A stretch of 64,000 nucleotides of DNA from Pareuzebyella sediminis (GTDB lineage Bacteria > Bacteroidota > Bacteroidia > Flavobacteriales > Flavobacteriaceae), in the NCBI RefSeq assembly GCF_008367235.1, contig NZ_VTZS01000002.1:1-64000 (forward strand). Direction: 5' to 3'. Below the pieces are notes generated by a model. It was not told where the DNA came from and ran no database searches. It saw only the letters and a list, made by a program, of their open reading frames with translations. The position numbers and the translations under genes are program-made. This document shows positions 9,083 through 18,819 of the stretch, one piece after another; the stretch's first letter is position 1; each line of letters opens with the position of its first letter.

Positions 9083-10200
9083 GATGGTCTTTGACGGCCA
9101 TAGCGCTTTTTGTTCTGCAGCTAGGGATGGCTCAATTAGGCGGAACACCATCATTTTCCAACGGGTGGAGTAAGAGCGGTCAGGTACAGCAACCTGAATT
9201 TTTTATATTCCCTTGGGAACCCGGCACACGGTTACAAGAAAAGAAGACTTCTCTTAGTATTGAAATAGATTCAATGGGTATGCAACCTATTAAAGCTCTG
9301 GTCAATGAGGGAGGAAGAACTACACTATATGTCTCGGATATTTCTACACCGGTCTGTGCCGATGGCGATTGCCGCTTGATGGATATTCGATTATATTGGA
9401 CCCTCTTGGGCGGATATGCGGGCTTTGATCGGTATCGAAGTGCACCATTGACGAAGCACGACCATGATGAGTTCGTGTATGCCGACTATCTAAAACTGCA
9501 CCAGCTATTGCTTGATGACAATTCGATTCTCAAACGAAGAAAGATCGACGAGCTCGTAAAAAAACCGGCACAGCCCGAAGAAGAAGGGGTTGATGCCATT
9601 GCCGGTGCTACCATAAAGGAAGTTAAGGAATCAGTAGTTTCAGGGGCATTGTATTCGTGCTATACAGCTTGGCATTTGGTTAATGGGGGCATTAAAGACA
9701 AAATTAAAGATTTGACGATCAGTACATTGAACAATGAACTATTGGAGCAGATGCTAATGACCGATAATTCAGATTATCAAATGTTCGTTCTTAAGCGGCT
9801 TTCAGACCGTCAATATGAACAATATTACGTGCGTATCGCTGAAATTTTTGGCGGGGGTATCCCCTTGGTCAGGACTTTAATCGTAAAAAATCTTCCTGAA
9901 ACCATTTGGAATTCCGAAAGATTACAAGAGCCTTTTTGGGGGCACTTTGAAAGAATCGATATCAATACGCGAAGTTTATTGTTGGGGCATTTATCGGAAG
10001 CACCCGCCTCAGTGGTACATGGTCTATCCAATAAATTGGGGCAAATGACGAAAAATCAACTTAAAATCTATCTAGAGTATTTGTCCGAATCACAATTTTT
10101 GGATACGTCGATACTCGATAATCTAAAGAATTTTTCCAGTGACCAAAGAGAGGCGAATGCCTATCTGGTATCCTATTTTTTGGAAGACCTTAGACTTTAA
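9079..10200 (+). CDS. exported protein with an FMN-binding (RnfG/NqrC-like) motif
   Basis: A 373-residue protein with a signal peptide (MRWSLTAIALFVLQLGMAQ). Most of it is unfamiliar, but residues about 170-200 read DAIAGATIKEVKESVVSGAL, which fits the DxxxGAT flavin-attachment pattern of RnfG, NqrC and other FMN-binding domains. Thr178 would be the residue that ApbE links to FMN. Ahead of it lie two Cys in TPVCADGDCRL. The C-terminal 150 residues are helical and repeat-like (HEAT-like Leu spacing). The ATG overlaps the stop of the FAD oxidoreductase. A role as its electron acceptor or donor is an attractive guess. The match is short, so the family call is moderate. Confidence 0.6.
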   Translation: MRWSLTAIALFVLQLGMAQLGGTPSFSNGWSKSGQVQQPEFFIFPWEPGTRLQEKKTSLSIEIDSMGMQPIKALVNEGGRTTLYVSDISTPVCADGDCRLMDIRLYWTLLGGYAGFDRYRSAPLTKHDHDEFVYADYLKLHQLLLDDNSILKRRKIDELVKKPAQPEEEGVDAIAGATIKEVKESVVSGALYSCYTAWHLVNGGIKDKIKDLTISTLNNELLEQMLMTDNSDYQMFVLKRLSDRQYEQYYVRIAEIFGGGIPLVRTLIVKNLPETIWNSERLQEPFWGHFERIDINTRSLLLGHLSEAPASVVHGLSNKLGQMTKNQLKIYLEYLSESQFLDTSILDNLKNFSSDQREANAYLVSYFLEDLRL

Positions 10201-10250
10201 GAATGTCGGGGGCTATACTCGTTTTTTAGTATTAATTTAAATAAAAACTT

Positions 10251-11690
10251 ATGGTTTCATTTCTTCTTTCCATTCTAGTTTTGATATTAGGATATTTTTT
10301 ATACGGTCATTTTGTAGAAAAGGCTTTTGGAATAAAAGTTGAACGCGAGACCCCTGCCATGCGTCTCCGCGATGATGTCGATTTTGTGCCCTTGCCCACA
10401 TGGAAGATATTTCTGATACAATTTTTGAACATTGCCGGTTTAGGTCCGATTTTCGGGGCGATAGCTGGTGCCATGTTTGGTCCCTCCGCTTTTCTATGGA
10501 TTGTATTGGGGAGTATTTTTGCTGGGGCGGTACACGATTATCTTTCGGGGATGTTATCGGTGCGACATGACGGCCTGAGTATAAGCGAAATTGTCGGTAT
10601 ATATTTGGGTCAGGGTGCCAAACACTTTATGCGCTTTTTTACCGTGGTCTTACTTATTTTCGTTGGAACGGTTTTCTTGGTCGGCCCAGCTAAAATAATC
10701 GATGGTATGACATCGAACGCCTTTGGTATTTGGGTATGGGTCGGTATTATTTTGGTCTATTACATCCTTTCGACCTTGCTGCCAATTGATAAGGTCATAA
10801 GTAAGCTATATCCGATTTTCGGAGTTGCCATGTTGTGTATGGCAATAGGGCTGCTCATAGCCCTATTATTCGGCAACTATCATATTCCGGAACTGGTTCC
10901 TTCGAATATCCGAAACATGACCACTGATCCTGAGGCAAAGCCGTTATTCCCTATCCTTTTCGTTACTATAGCCTGTGGTGCCATTTCCGGTTTCCACGCC
11001 ACGCAATCACCCTTGATGGCGCGGTGTATGAAAAACGAACGTTTTGGGCGAAAGGTTTTTTTTGGAACAATGATTACCGAAGGGGTAGTAGCTTTAGTTT
11101 GGGCCGCAGCAGCAATGACCTTCTTTGGTAATGTGACCGACCTCAATGCGGCCATGTTGGCCAACAACAACAATGCGGCATGGGCTGCAAACGAAATTTC
11201 TCTCAATATGCTCGGGGGCGTGGGGGGTATTTTAGCGCTTTTGGGCATTGTCGCTGCGCCGATAACTTCCGGAGATACCGCTTTTCGATCGGCACGATTG
11301 ATTTTAGGCGATGTCTTTGCATTCGATCAGAAAAAGATCAAAAATCGACTTTTGATAAGTCTTCCTCTGTTTATTATCGCTTTTGCTCTGACCCAAATGG
11401 ACTTTGGCATTATCTGGCGTTATTTTGCGTGGAGTAATCAAACTTTGGCCACCGTAGTTTTATGGACGGTGACAGCCTACCTGTTTTACGAGAGTAAAGC
11501 CTATTGGATTTCATTATTTCCGGCATTGTTCATGACGATGGTATGTTCAACCTATATTTTAGTCGCACCTGAGGGTTTTCAGTTACCAAATCATATCGCC
11601 TATATCGGAGGCACAATATTGACCCTGATTATTTCATTGGGTTTTTGGGTTTATGTGTTCCGAAAGAAAAAAGTCTTTGCCGGAATATGA
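10251..11690 (+). CDS. CstA-family carbon starvation / pyruvate-type transporter
   Basis: A 479-residue polytopic membrane protein of the CstA family, whose members import pyruvate or peptides in proton symport. The family core is plain: GPIFGAIAGAMFGPSAFLWIVLG, then AGAVHDYLSGMLSVRHDGLSISEIVG, then ACGAISGFHATQSPLMARCMKNE and APITSGDTAFRSARL. About 12 hydrophobic segments run through to the basic C-terminus. It is shorter than E. coli CstA (about 700 residues), as is normal for the short clade. It starts 50 bases after the FMN-motif gene on the same strand and may be its operon partner. It might import the product of the two exported redox proteins. Confidence 0.85.
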   Translation: MVSFLLSILVLILGYFLYGHFVEKAFGIKVERETPAMRLRDDVDFVPLPTWKIFLIQFLNIAGLGPIFGAIAGAMFGPSAFLWIVLGSIFAGAVHDYLSGMLSVRHDGLSISEIVGIYLGQGAKHFMRFFTVVLLIFVGTVFLVGPAKIIDGMTSNAFGIWVWVGIILVYYILSTLLPIDKVISKLYPIFGVAMLCMAIGLLIALLFGNYHIPELVPSNIRNMTTDPEAKPLFPILFVTIACGAISGFHATQSPLMARCMKNERFGRKVFFGTMITEGVVALVWAAAAMTFFGNVTDLNAAMLANNNNAAWAANEISLNMLGGVGGILALLGIVAAPITSGDTAFRSARLILGDVFAFDQKKIKNRLLISLPLFIIAFALTQMDFGIIWRYFAWSNQTLATVVLWTVTAYLFYESKAYWISLFPALFMTMVCSTYILVAPEGFQLPNHIAYIGGTILTLIISLGFWVYVFRKKKVFAGI

Positions 11691-11823
11691 AACAGTGCCT
11701 CTTCAATAGGAGAGGAGACAGCCCTAAACTAATTACTTAGAGTATCCTCTTACTTTTCGTAAATTAGACTTTCGATTACGAAACTTGAAACATCCCAAAT
11801 TGATAGAAAAACTACTTTTTTTC

Positions 11824-14800
11824 ATGCAAAACATGGCATTTAAGGTAAGGTTAAATTATAGCCTTGTTTTTTGTGTACTGCTGTCTATCGGATTAAACGC
11901 ACAAATTTCCGGGGTGGACTACAATTTCGTCAACATTGACCAAAGGAATACCCAAAGAGCGGTTTCTACCATTGTTCAAGATAGCTTGGGCCTGATCTGG
12001 ATGGGTACCAACGGCGTTGGTCTTCAAAAATACAATGGCGTCGATTTTGTTTCCTACAAGCAAGATTTTAACGATTCTACCTCCTTGAGCAGCTCCCTTA
12101 TTTATGATGCCTTTGTTGATGAGGAAGATCAGTTATGGATTGGGACCGAAGCAGGTCTGAACATATATGATCGTGATCACGACCAATTTCACCAAATCGA
12201 ATTCTATCGGGATTCGGTGTTGTTAGAGAACGTGCCTATTCGTGCCATCCAGGTCAGTCCAAAAGGCAAGATGATCGTCGGATCCCATTATCACGGTCTT
12301 TTTGAAATCGATAGGAATGCGCTGATCGGCCATAGAGTAGCGATGGATATGGTTGAAATTGCCTCCCTAGAAATAAACAGTATTGTACGCAACAAAGGGG
12401 AAGAACTATTGATAGGTTCCAACATGGGCCTTTTTACGTATGAGGCGGGGAAGGTAACTTATGTTTCTTTGAACAATGATGATCTGAAAGATGGGAATGG
12501 TATACCCTATCATATTGAATCGATGTTCAAGGATGATGAAGGCTCGATTTGGATGGGTACTTTTGCTAACGGTTTGGTAAAGGTCGAAATCAACCCTTTC
12601 AATTCGTACAGCATTTTCAATTATACCATTAGCAACGAACGCGTATTGTCCATTGCCCAAGACCCAGATGGTCTAATTCTTTGTGGCACTGAAAACGACG
12701 GGCTTTTCATTTTGCAAAAGAACGGCAAGATTTTAAAGCATTATCGATATAGTAAGTTCAATGCCAACAGTATTAAATCAAATTCAATTTGGTCAATTTT
12801 TGTCGATCATCACGACCGTATTTGGGTAGGGTATTACAATAATGGAGTAGGCATTTATGATAGGCTATATGACAAGTTTAAGGATGTACGTAGCCTAGCC
12901 AACGTCAACAACTCCTTACAATCGCCTTCCGTGACGGGAATAATTGGCGATACGGCAGGCAATCTTTGGATAGGATTGGATGGTGGAGGTGTAGATATAT
13001 ATAATCCACTAACGGGGCGTATTAAGCATCTGTTGAACTCGGCAGATTCGGAATACAAAGGGTTGGATGCCGAAGATGTCACGGCACTTTTTAAAGACAG
13101 TAACAACAATATCTGGGTAGGTACATGGAATAGTGGCATCTATTTGCTCCCTTACAAATCAAAAACCTTTCGTCATTTCACCGCATCGAATACGGTTGGC
13201 GGCCTTCAATCGAACCGGGTCATGAGTTTTGCGGAAGATGCGGACGGAACGATTTGGATCGGGTCTTTCGTAAAGGGTTTGCACGCTTATGATATACAAC
13301 AAAAAAAATTCATCCATTACAATGAGGCCATATTCGATGATCCTAGTCCGGGCCAAGGAGCCATGAGGATCGTGTTGGTCGATAAGAACAATTCCATTTG
13401 GATGGGGACTACAGCAGGACTTTATAAGCTATCGAATAATGATCCGTTGAACAGTAATGTGATTTCAATGAATCGGGAAATGTACCGTAAGTTGGGGGAT
13501 ACATACGTCACCGATGCCATTGTATCGCTGTTCGAAGATCGTCGAGGGAATATTTGGATAGGAACGGATGGAGCCGGTCTTTGTAAATATGACCGTAATA
13601 CCGATAGTTTTAAGTGGTTCGGGCAGCAAGAGGGTTTGAGACAGGAAACGATTGCTTCCATTCTTGAAGATGACAATGGCGACCTGTGGATGAGCGGAAA
13701 TAATGGGCTGTCCCATTTTGATGTGAAAAATCAAACCTTCAAAAACTTCGATGTCAACGATGGTTTGCTTGCCAACGACTTTAATTTTAACGCGGCATTT
13801 AAGGATGGCAACGGTCTACTTTATTTCGGAAATTACGGAGGTATCAATTATATCGACCCTACGAATATCAAGATCAACAAAAACAAACCTGAGGTATATT
13901 TCACTGATTTTAAGCTTTTCAATAAAAAGGTAAAACCCAATGAAGACGGTACCCCCTTACAAAAGACCATTGCCGAGACAGATAGTTTGAGTTTGAGTCA
14001 TCGCCAGTCGGTTTTCACTATCGAATATGCCGCCATTAATTTTACCCGACCCAAAAAAAATCAATACGCCTATTACTTGGAAGGCTTTGATGATGATTGG
14101 AACTATGTGGGGTCGACCCGAAGTGCTACCTATACGAATTTACCTCCTGGAAATTACACATTCAAGGTAAAGGCTGCCAACAACGATGGTATATGGAACG
14201 AGACGCCAAAGTCGCTAAAGATAACAATGCTACGGCCTTGGTGGTCTACTAGTTGGGCCATAGCCCTATACATCATAGCTATACTGCTCATCTCATATTT
14301 TTTGGTAAAGCTGATTACACAAAGGATCCGAGAAAAAAGAATGGTACGGATGGAAAGGGAAAGGAGAATACAGGAGGAGGCTCTAAATGATAGGAAAATA
14401 CAATTCTTTACAAACATTTCCCATGAGTTCAGAACGCCATTGACCCTTATCTTAAATCCGCTGGAAGACATACTGGGAGACACCAATCAAAAGATATCCG
14501 GCACCATTCACGACAGGCTGCGAATCATCCACAAGAACACATCTCGATTGAAACGCTTAATCGATGAACTGATGGATTTTAGAAAGCTACAGACCAACAA
14601 GTTCAAAATTAAGGTATCACAATTTGAGGCTACGGCATTTGTGAGCGAGGTGGCAAGTCATTTTGATGAAGAGGCCTTGCTGAGAAATATCATCCTAATG
14701 GTGGAATCCGATGATGAACCGATTAGTCTATGGAGCGACCCTTCATTATTGGAAAAGGTAATTTTCAATATCCTATCGAATGCGTTTAAAATTACGCCCG

Positions 14801-15966
14801 ATAACGGCTCAATTACCGTAGGGCTTTTCAAATGTGGGCAAGACGTTGTCTTTCCTATGATAGATATTAAAAAAGCTTTTCCTGCTTTGGAAATATATGT
14901 TGAGGATACTGGAAGTGGCATCAAGAAGGAAGAACTTGAAAGGGTATTCGAGCGGTTCTACCAAGTAAAGGAAATGAACAGCCAATATTATGGGGGAACA
15001 GGCATTGGGCTAGAAGTGGTCAAAAGTTTTGTGGATTTACTGAAGGGGAAGGTCGTTGTAGAAAGCGAACAGGCCATAGGAACCAAATTTAGGATTTTCT
15101 TACCGCTAGGAAAGAATCATTTCGACAGCAATGAATTATTGATTACACCGCAAGAGAAAGTGGCAATTTCTACTTCGGCGGATGCAGGGAAGACCTATGA
15201 GAGGAAGATAATTGACAGTTCTAAAAAAACATTGTTGATCGTTGAAGATAATGCGGAACTACGTACCTATTTAAAAAATGAACTCGAGCATGAGTATACT
15301 GTTATCGAAGTGGTCAATGGGGTTCAGGGTCTCGAAGCGGCTCGTAAACGGATTCCGGATTTAATTTTGACAGATGTGGTCATGCCAGAGATGGACGGTT
15401 TTGAGTTTTGTAGCCAAATCAGACAAGACCTTAAGACCAGTCACATACCCGTATTGATGTTAACGGCTAAGGCGATGACCGACGATTGGGTGAAAGGTAT
15501 CGATTGTGGTGCCGATGTGTACTTGACCAAGCCTTTTGAAATGAAGGTGCTCAAGGCCCAACTCAGACAAATTCTTCATAGCCGTCAAATATTGTTTAAA
15601 AAGTACATTGAAGATTCGAATAGCTTTACCGTTCCTGAAAATACCTCAAGCCTGGATAAAAATTTTATGTCTCAAGTATTGAACTATATTTCTAAGAATA
15701 TCGCCGACGAAAACTTAAATGTCGAATCCCTAGCGGAAGAACTCCATTTGAGCAGAAGCCAGTTGTATCGAAAAATCAAAGCTATGACAGGGCTGACAGC
15801 TACTGAATTTTTACGGAAAGTACGCCTTGAAAAAGCGAAAAGGCTCATCGAATCCGGTACGGAATCCATTAGTGAAGTTTGTTATAAGGTGGGTTTTTCT
15901 TCACCCTCTTATTTCACCAAATGTTTTAAGGCGTATTTCGGGGTATTGCCCACCGAATTGAAATAG
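11824..15966 (+). CDS. hybrid two-component sensor/regulator (HTCS)
   Basis: A 1380-residue one-protein two-component system. The frame is open from a TTG at 11785; the ATG at 11824 gives the better signal (KVRLNYSLVFCVLLSIGLNAQ). Residues about 30-690 are a double beta-propeller of reg_prop repeats, each with a phrase like GLIWMGTNGVG or NNIWVGTWNSG. A Y_Y_Y domain follows, ending LPPGNYTFKVKAANNDG, then one membrane helix. The kinase has FFTNISHEFRTPLTL (His867), an N-box NILSNAFK, and G-boxes DTGSGI and GGTGIGL. The receiver has ILTDVVMPEMDG with Asp1184, and an AraC-type HTH closes the protein. The sensor should bind a xylan-derived oligosaccharide in the periplasm and switch on the GH10-GPH-GH43 genes directly downstream. 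Confidence 0.95.
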   Translation: MQNMAFKVRLNYSLVFCVLLSIGLNAQISGVDYNFVNIDQRNTQRAVSTIVQDSLGLIWMGTNGVGLQKYNGVDFVSYKQDFNDSTSLSSSLIYDAFVDEEDQLWIGTEAGLNIYDRDHDQFHQIEFYRDSVLLENVPIRAIQVSPKGKMIVGSHYHGLFEIDRNALIGHRVAMDMVEIASLEINSIVRNKGEELLIGSNMGLFTYEAGKVTYVSLNNDDLKDGNGIPYHIESMFKDDEGSIWMGTFANGLVKVEINPFNSYSIFNYTISNERVLSIAQDPDGLILCGTENDGLFILQKNGKILKHYRYSKFNANSIKSNSIWSIFVDHHDRIWVGYYNNGVGIYDRLYDKFKDVRSLANVNNSLQSPSVTGIIGDTAGNLWIGLDGGGVDIYNPLTGRIKHLLNSADSEYKGLDAEDVTALFKDSNNNIWVGTWNSGIYLLPYKSKTFRHFTASNTVGGLQSNRVMSFAEDADGTIWIGSFVKGLHAYDIQQKKFIHYNEAIFDDPSPGQGAMRIVLVDKNNSIWMGTTAGLYKLSNNDPLNSNVISMNREMYRKLGDTYVTDAIVSLFEDRRGNIWIGTDGAGLCKYDRNTDSFKWFGQQEGLRQETIASILEDDNGDLWMSGNNGLSHFDVKNQTFKNFDVNDGLLANDFNFNAAFKDGNGLLYFGNYGGINYIDPTNIKINKNKPEVYFTDFKLFNKKVKPNEDGTPLQKTIAETDSLSLSHRQSVFTIEYAAINFTRPKKNQYAYYLEGFDDDWNYVGSTRSATYTNLPPGNYTFKVKAANNDGIWNETPKSLKITMLRPWWSTSWAIALYIIAILLISYFLVKLITQRIREKRMVRMERERRIQEEALNDRKIQFFTNISHEFRTPLTLILNPLEDILGDTNQKISGTIHDRLRIIHKNTSRLKRLIDELMDFRKLQTNKFKIKVSQFEATAFVSEVASHFDEEALLRNIILMVESDDEPISLWSDPSLLEKVIFNILSNAFKITPDNGSITVGLFKCGQDVVFPMIDIKKAFPALEIYVEDTGSGIKKEELERVFERFYQVKEMNSQYYGGTGIGLEVVKSFVDLLKGKVVVESEQAIGTKFRIFLPLGKNHFDSNELLITPQEKVAISTSADAGKTYERKIIDSSKKTLLIVEDNAELRTYLKNELEHEYTVIEVVNGVQGLEAARKRIPDLILTDVVMPEMDGFEFCSQIRQDLKTSHIPVLMLTAKAMTDDWVKGIDCGADVYLTKPFEMKVLKAQLRQILHSRQILFKKYIEDSNSFTVPENTSSLDKNFMSQVLNYISKNIADENLNVESLAEELHLSRSQLYRKIKAMTGLTATEFLRKVRLEKAKRLIESGTESISEVCYKVGFSSPSYFTKCFKAYFGVLPTELK

Positions 15967-16169
15967 GTAGACGAGACTTCTTTTATCCAATCCCTTTGTC
16001 GTTCTTTTTTCAAGTTGCCTTGTACCTGGCGGATATGACACAAATGTTTTAAAGACCGCCCCATATGAGATAGTCATTATTTTTAATATGACCGATATTT
16101 ATCGTCACGTTTTAAGTTCATACCGTCGTAAAGATGGAACTTCTATAGTTAACTATGAGAACAAATAAT

Positions 16170-17303
16170 ATGAGAATTTTTAGTATGGTTGTTACTTTCC
16201 TCGTCTTTTTGCTAAGTCTCGGAGGTTGCACGGAAAATAAAACGGATGATATAAAGAAACCTGAACAGGCACGCTCACTGAAGAGAGCATTTGCCGATGA
16301 TTTTTATGTGGGTGCGGCCATTAATGCCCGGCTAATTTCTGAAGAGGACAGCCTGGCCCTACAATTACTAAGAAAAGAATTCAACTCCATCAGTCCCGAA
16401 AATGATATGAAGTGGGAAAACATACACCCCGCTCCAGATTCCTTTTATTTTGATATCGCGGACAGATACGCGGCCCTCGCTGAGGACAATAATATGTTCG
16501 CTTTGGGTCATACCTTGGTCTGGCATAGTCAATTGGCAGATTATATGAATACGGTAAGCGATACGGCTACGATGAATGTCTATCTCGAAAATCATATCAG
16601 TACCATTGTACAACGTTATAAAGGCAAAATTGATGCTTGGGACGTAGTCAACGAGGCCTTAAATGAAGATGGAACGCTCAGGGAATCCGTTTTTTTTAAG
16701 GTACTGGGCGAAAAATACATCGCAAAAGCCTTTAAACTGGCTGCCCAATCAGATTCCGATGCAAAGCTTTTGTATAATGACTATAATCTATGCGTACCCG
16801 AGAAAAGGGGTGGTGCGGTGCGTTTGGTCAAAACCTTACAAAATGAAGGGATAAAAATAGACGGGGTCGGTATGCAGGGGCATTGGGGGCTGAAAGAGCC
16901 TTCATTGGCCGAAATCGAGAATAGTATTCTGGCCTATAGCGATTTGGGAGTAAAGGTTTCAATAACGGAACTCGACATTACGGTGCTACCAAACCCTTGG
17001 GATTTGGAAGGGGCGGAAGTAGGCCAAAATTTTGAAAACGAAGATCGTATGAACCCCTATCCAGATGTTTTACCCGACTCGGTACAGCTACAATTGGCGC
17101 AACGCTACCATGATATTTTCCAGCTTTTTGTCAAGCACAGTGATAAAATTGATCGTGTTACCTTTTGGGGAATCAACGATGGTAATTCGTGGTTGAATAA
17201 TTGGCCAATAAGGGGTCGTACCAACTATCCACTGCTTTTTGATCGCAAGTTCCATCCTAAGGAGGCGTATGATAGCATTCTTTCCTTGATATCGGAAAAT
17301 TGA
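16170..17303 (+). CDS. GH10 endo-beta-1,4-xylanase, lipoprotein
   Basis: A 377-residue glycoside hydrolase family 10 enzyme. The ATG at 16170 puts the lipobox LGGC at residues 17-20; an ATG at 16155 adds MRTNN. The barrel shows the usual landmarks: FNSISPENDMKWENIHP, ALGHTLVWHSQ, WDVVNEAL with the acid/base Glu162, and SITELDI with the nucleophile Glu267, then VTFWGINDGNSWLN. Both catalytic glutamates are present, so it should be active. As a lipoprotein it would sit on the outer membrane or cell surface and cut xylan or shorter xylo-oligosaccharides. It begins 200 bases after the HTCS and is followed 30 bases later by a sugar symporter. No carbohydrate-binding module is attached. Confidence 0.95.
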   Translation: MRIFSMVVTFLVFLLSLGGCTENKTDDIKKPEQARSLKRAFADDFYVGAAINARLISEEDSLALQLLRKEFNSISPENDMKWENIHPAPDSFYFDIADRYAALAEDNNMFALGHTLVWHSQLADYMNTVSDTATMNVYLENHISTIVQRYKGKIDAWDVVNEALNEDGTLRESVFFKVLGEKYIAKAFKLAAQSDSDAKLLYNDYNLCVPEKRGGAVRLVKTLQNEGIKIDGVGMQGHWGLKEPSLAEIENSILAYSDLGVKVSITELDITVLPNPWDLEGAEVGQNFENEDRMNPYPDVLPDSVQLQLAQRYHDIFQLFVKHSDKIDRVTFWGINDGNSWLNNWPIRGRTNYPLLFDRKFHPKEAYDSILSLISEN

Positions 17304-17333
17304 TTTCCCATCAGCAACCCACAAAGACCACAA

Positions 17334-18791
17334 ATGAATTCAACTGCTCAAAAGTTATCCATTAAGGAGAAAGTCGGATATAGTCTTGGAGATCTTTCCG
17401 CAAACTTGGTCTTTCAGACCTTAATGACGTATCTCGCGTATTTCTATACCGATATCTATGGTCTTGAGACCAATGATGCATCTGCTATTATGTTGACCGT
17501 GGGTCTCATTGCGGCATTCGGGTTCAATCCGATTATCGGGGCATTGGCGGATCGGACAAAGTCAAGATGGGGAAAATTCCGGCCGTGGATTCTTTATACG
17601 GCCGTACCATTAGGGGTGGTTGCCTTGTTGGCCTTCAGTACACCTGATTTTGATTACAAGGGAAAAGTGATTTATGCCACGGTTACTTATACCTTGTTGC
17701 TTTTATTGTACGCAGCGAACAATCTTCCGTATTCGGCCTTGAGTGGGGTGATTACAGGAGACATGGGAGAGCGTAACAGTTTGTCTTCATATCGCTTTGT
17801 TGCGGTAATGTTCGCCCAGTTTTTTGTGCAGGTATTCATGCTGCCCATTATCGAGTCTGCCGGCGGAGGTAATAAAGCGATTGGAATCGAAATAGTGATG
17901 ACTTGGTTAGCGGTTATAGGTACCCTCATGCTGATTATTACTTTCTTGACTACCAAAGAGCGTATTATTCCTAAACCGGAACAAAAATCGAGCCTTAAAG
18001 AAGATTTGGGCGATTTATTTCAAAATAGGCCTTGGGTAATCATGTTGGTAGTAACCACGTTGATTTTTATTACGTTGGCTATGAAGGGAGGGTCGTATGT
18101 GTACTACTTTGAAAACTATGTGAACAAAGAAAGTCTTACTACGTTTATTAGTCCTATACTGAATTTTCTTTCGGAAATAGGTATTAACTTCTTTGGGGAA
18201 AATCCGGTGTCAGCTGGTTTCGGTTTATTTAATGCCGGGGGTATTATTTTTATGATAGTAGGGATAACCTTTTCAAAGTGGTTCGCGGACAAATATGGTA
18301 AAAAAGATGTGTTTAGAATCGCTCTGTTTCTATCCACCTTATTTATTATTGTTTTCTATTTCTTTTCCAAGACGGCGATAGCCTTAATTTTTGTATCCCA
18401 AATTCTACATGGATTCTTTTATGGACTTACCATTCCCTTACTATGGGCTATGATTGCCGATGTGGCCGACTTTTCAGAATGGAAAAACAATCGCAGGGCC
18501 ACCGCCATTATTTTTTCGGCTATGATGGTGGGCCTTAAGGGAGGATTGAGTATCGGAAGTGCCTTGCTAACTTGGATTTTGGGTCTTTACGACTACATCA
18601 CCAAGGAGGCTGCTGGAGCCGCAGCTAGTGTCGTTCAGCCGGAAAGTGCCGTGCAGGGAACCAAGCTATTGGTAAGTATATACCCGGCTATCCCCTTTTT
18701 ATTGGCAATCGCCTTATTGTTCTTTTATGAGATCAATAAAAAAATGGAAGTACAGATCGAAAAAGAATTGAATTTTAGAAGATCGAAATAA
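17334..18791 (+). CDS. GPH-family (glycoside-pentoside-hexuronide) sugar symporter
   Basis: A 485-residue inner-membrane transporter of the major facilitator superfamily, GPH branch. Signs are the N-terminal KVGYSLGDLSANLVFQTLMTY, the loop ADRTKSRWGKFRPWILY between helices 2 and 3, and a second-half counterpart SKWFADKYGKKDVFR. The late stretch LLWAMIADVADFSEWKNNRRA is also typical of the family. About 12 membrane segments can be traced. Placed between a GH10 xylanase and a cytoplasmic GH43, it most likely brings xylo-oligosaccharides into the cell with sodium or protons. The gap to each neighbour is about 30 bases, so the three genes form an operon. Confidence 0.9.
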   Translation: MNSTAQKLSIKEKVGYSLGDLSANLVFQTLMTYLAYFYTDIYGLETNDASAIMLTVGLIAAFGFNPIIGALADRTKSRWGKFRPWILYTAVPLGVVALLAFSTPDFDYKGKVIYATVTYTLLLLLYAANNLPYSALSGVITGDMGERNSLSSYRFVAVMFAQFFVQVFMLPIIESAGGGNKAIGIEIVMTWLAVIGTLMLIITFLTTKERIIPKPEQKSSLKEDLGDLFQNRPWVIMLVVTTLIFITLAMKGGSYVYYFENYVNKESLTTFISPILNFLSEIGINFFGENPVSAGFGLFNAGGIIFMIVGITFSKWFADKYGKKDVFRIALFLSTLFIIVFYFFSKTAIALIFVSQILHGFFYGLTIPLLWAMIADVADFSEWKNNRRATAIIFSAMMVGLKGGLSIGSALLTWILGLYDYITKEAAGAAASVVQPESAVQGTKLLVSIYPAIPFLLAIALLFFYEINKKMEVQIEKELNFRRSK

Positions 18792-18819
18792 ATCAAGTTA
18801 TTCAAAATAGTTCAAAGCC

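Noticed and set aside
11691-11735. CCTCT/AGAGG hairpin after the CstA-type gene as terminator
   Set aside because: The stem is only five pairs and there is no T-run.
16093-16104. CGATA-TT-TATCG palindrome ahead of the GH10 gene as HTCS operator
   Set aside because: The arms are only five bases and no second copy was found near other genes of the locus.
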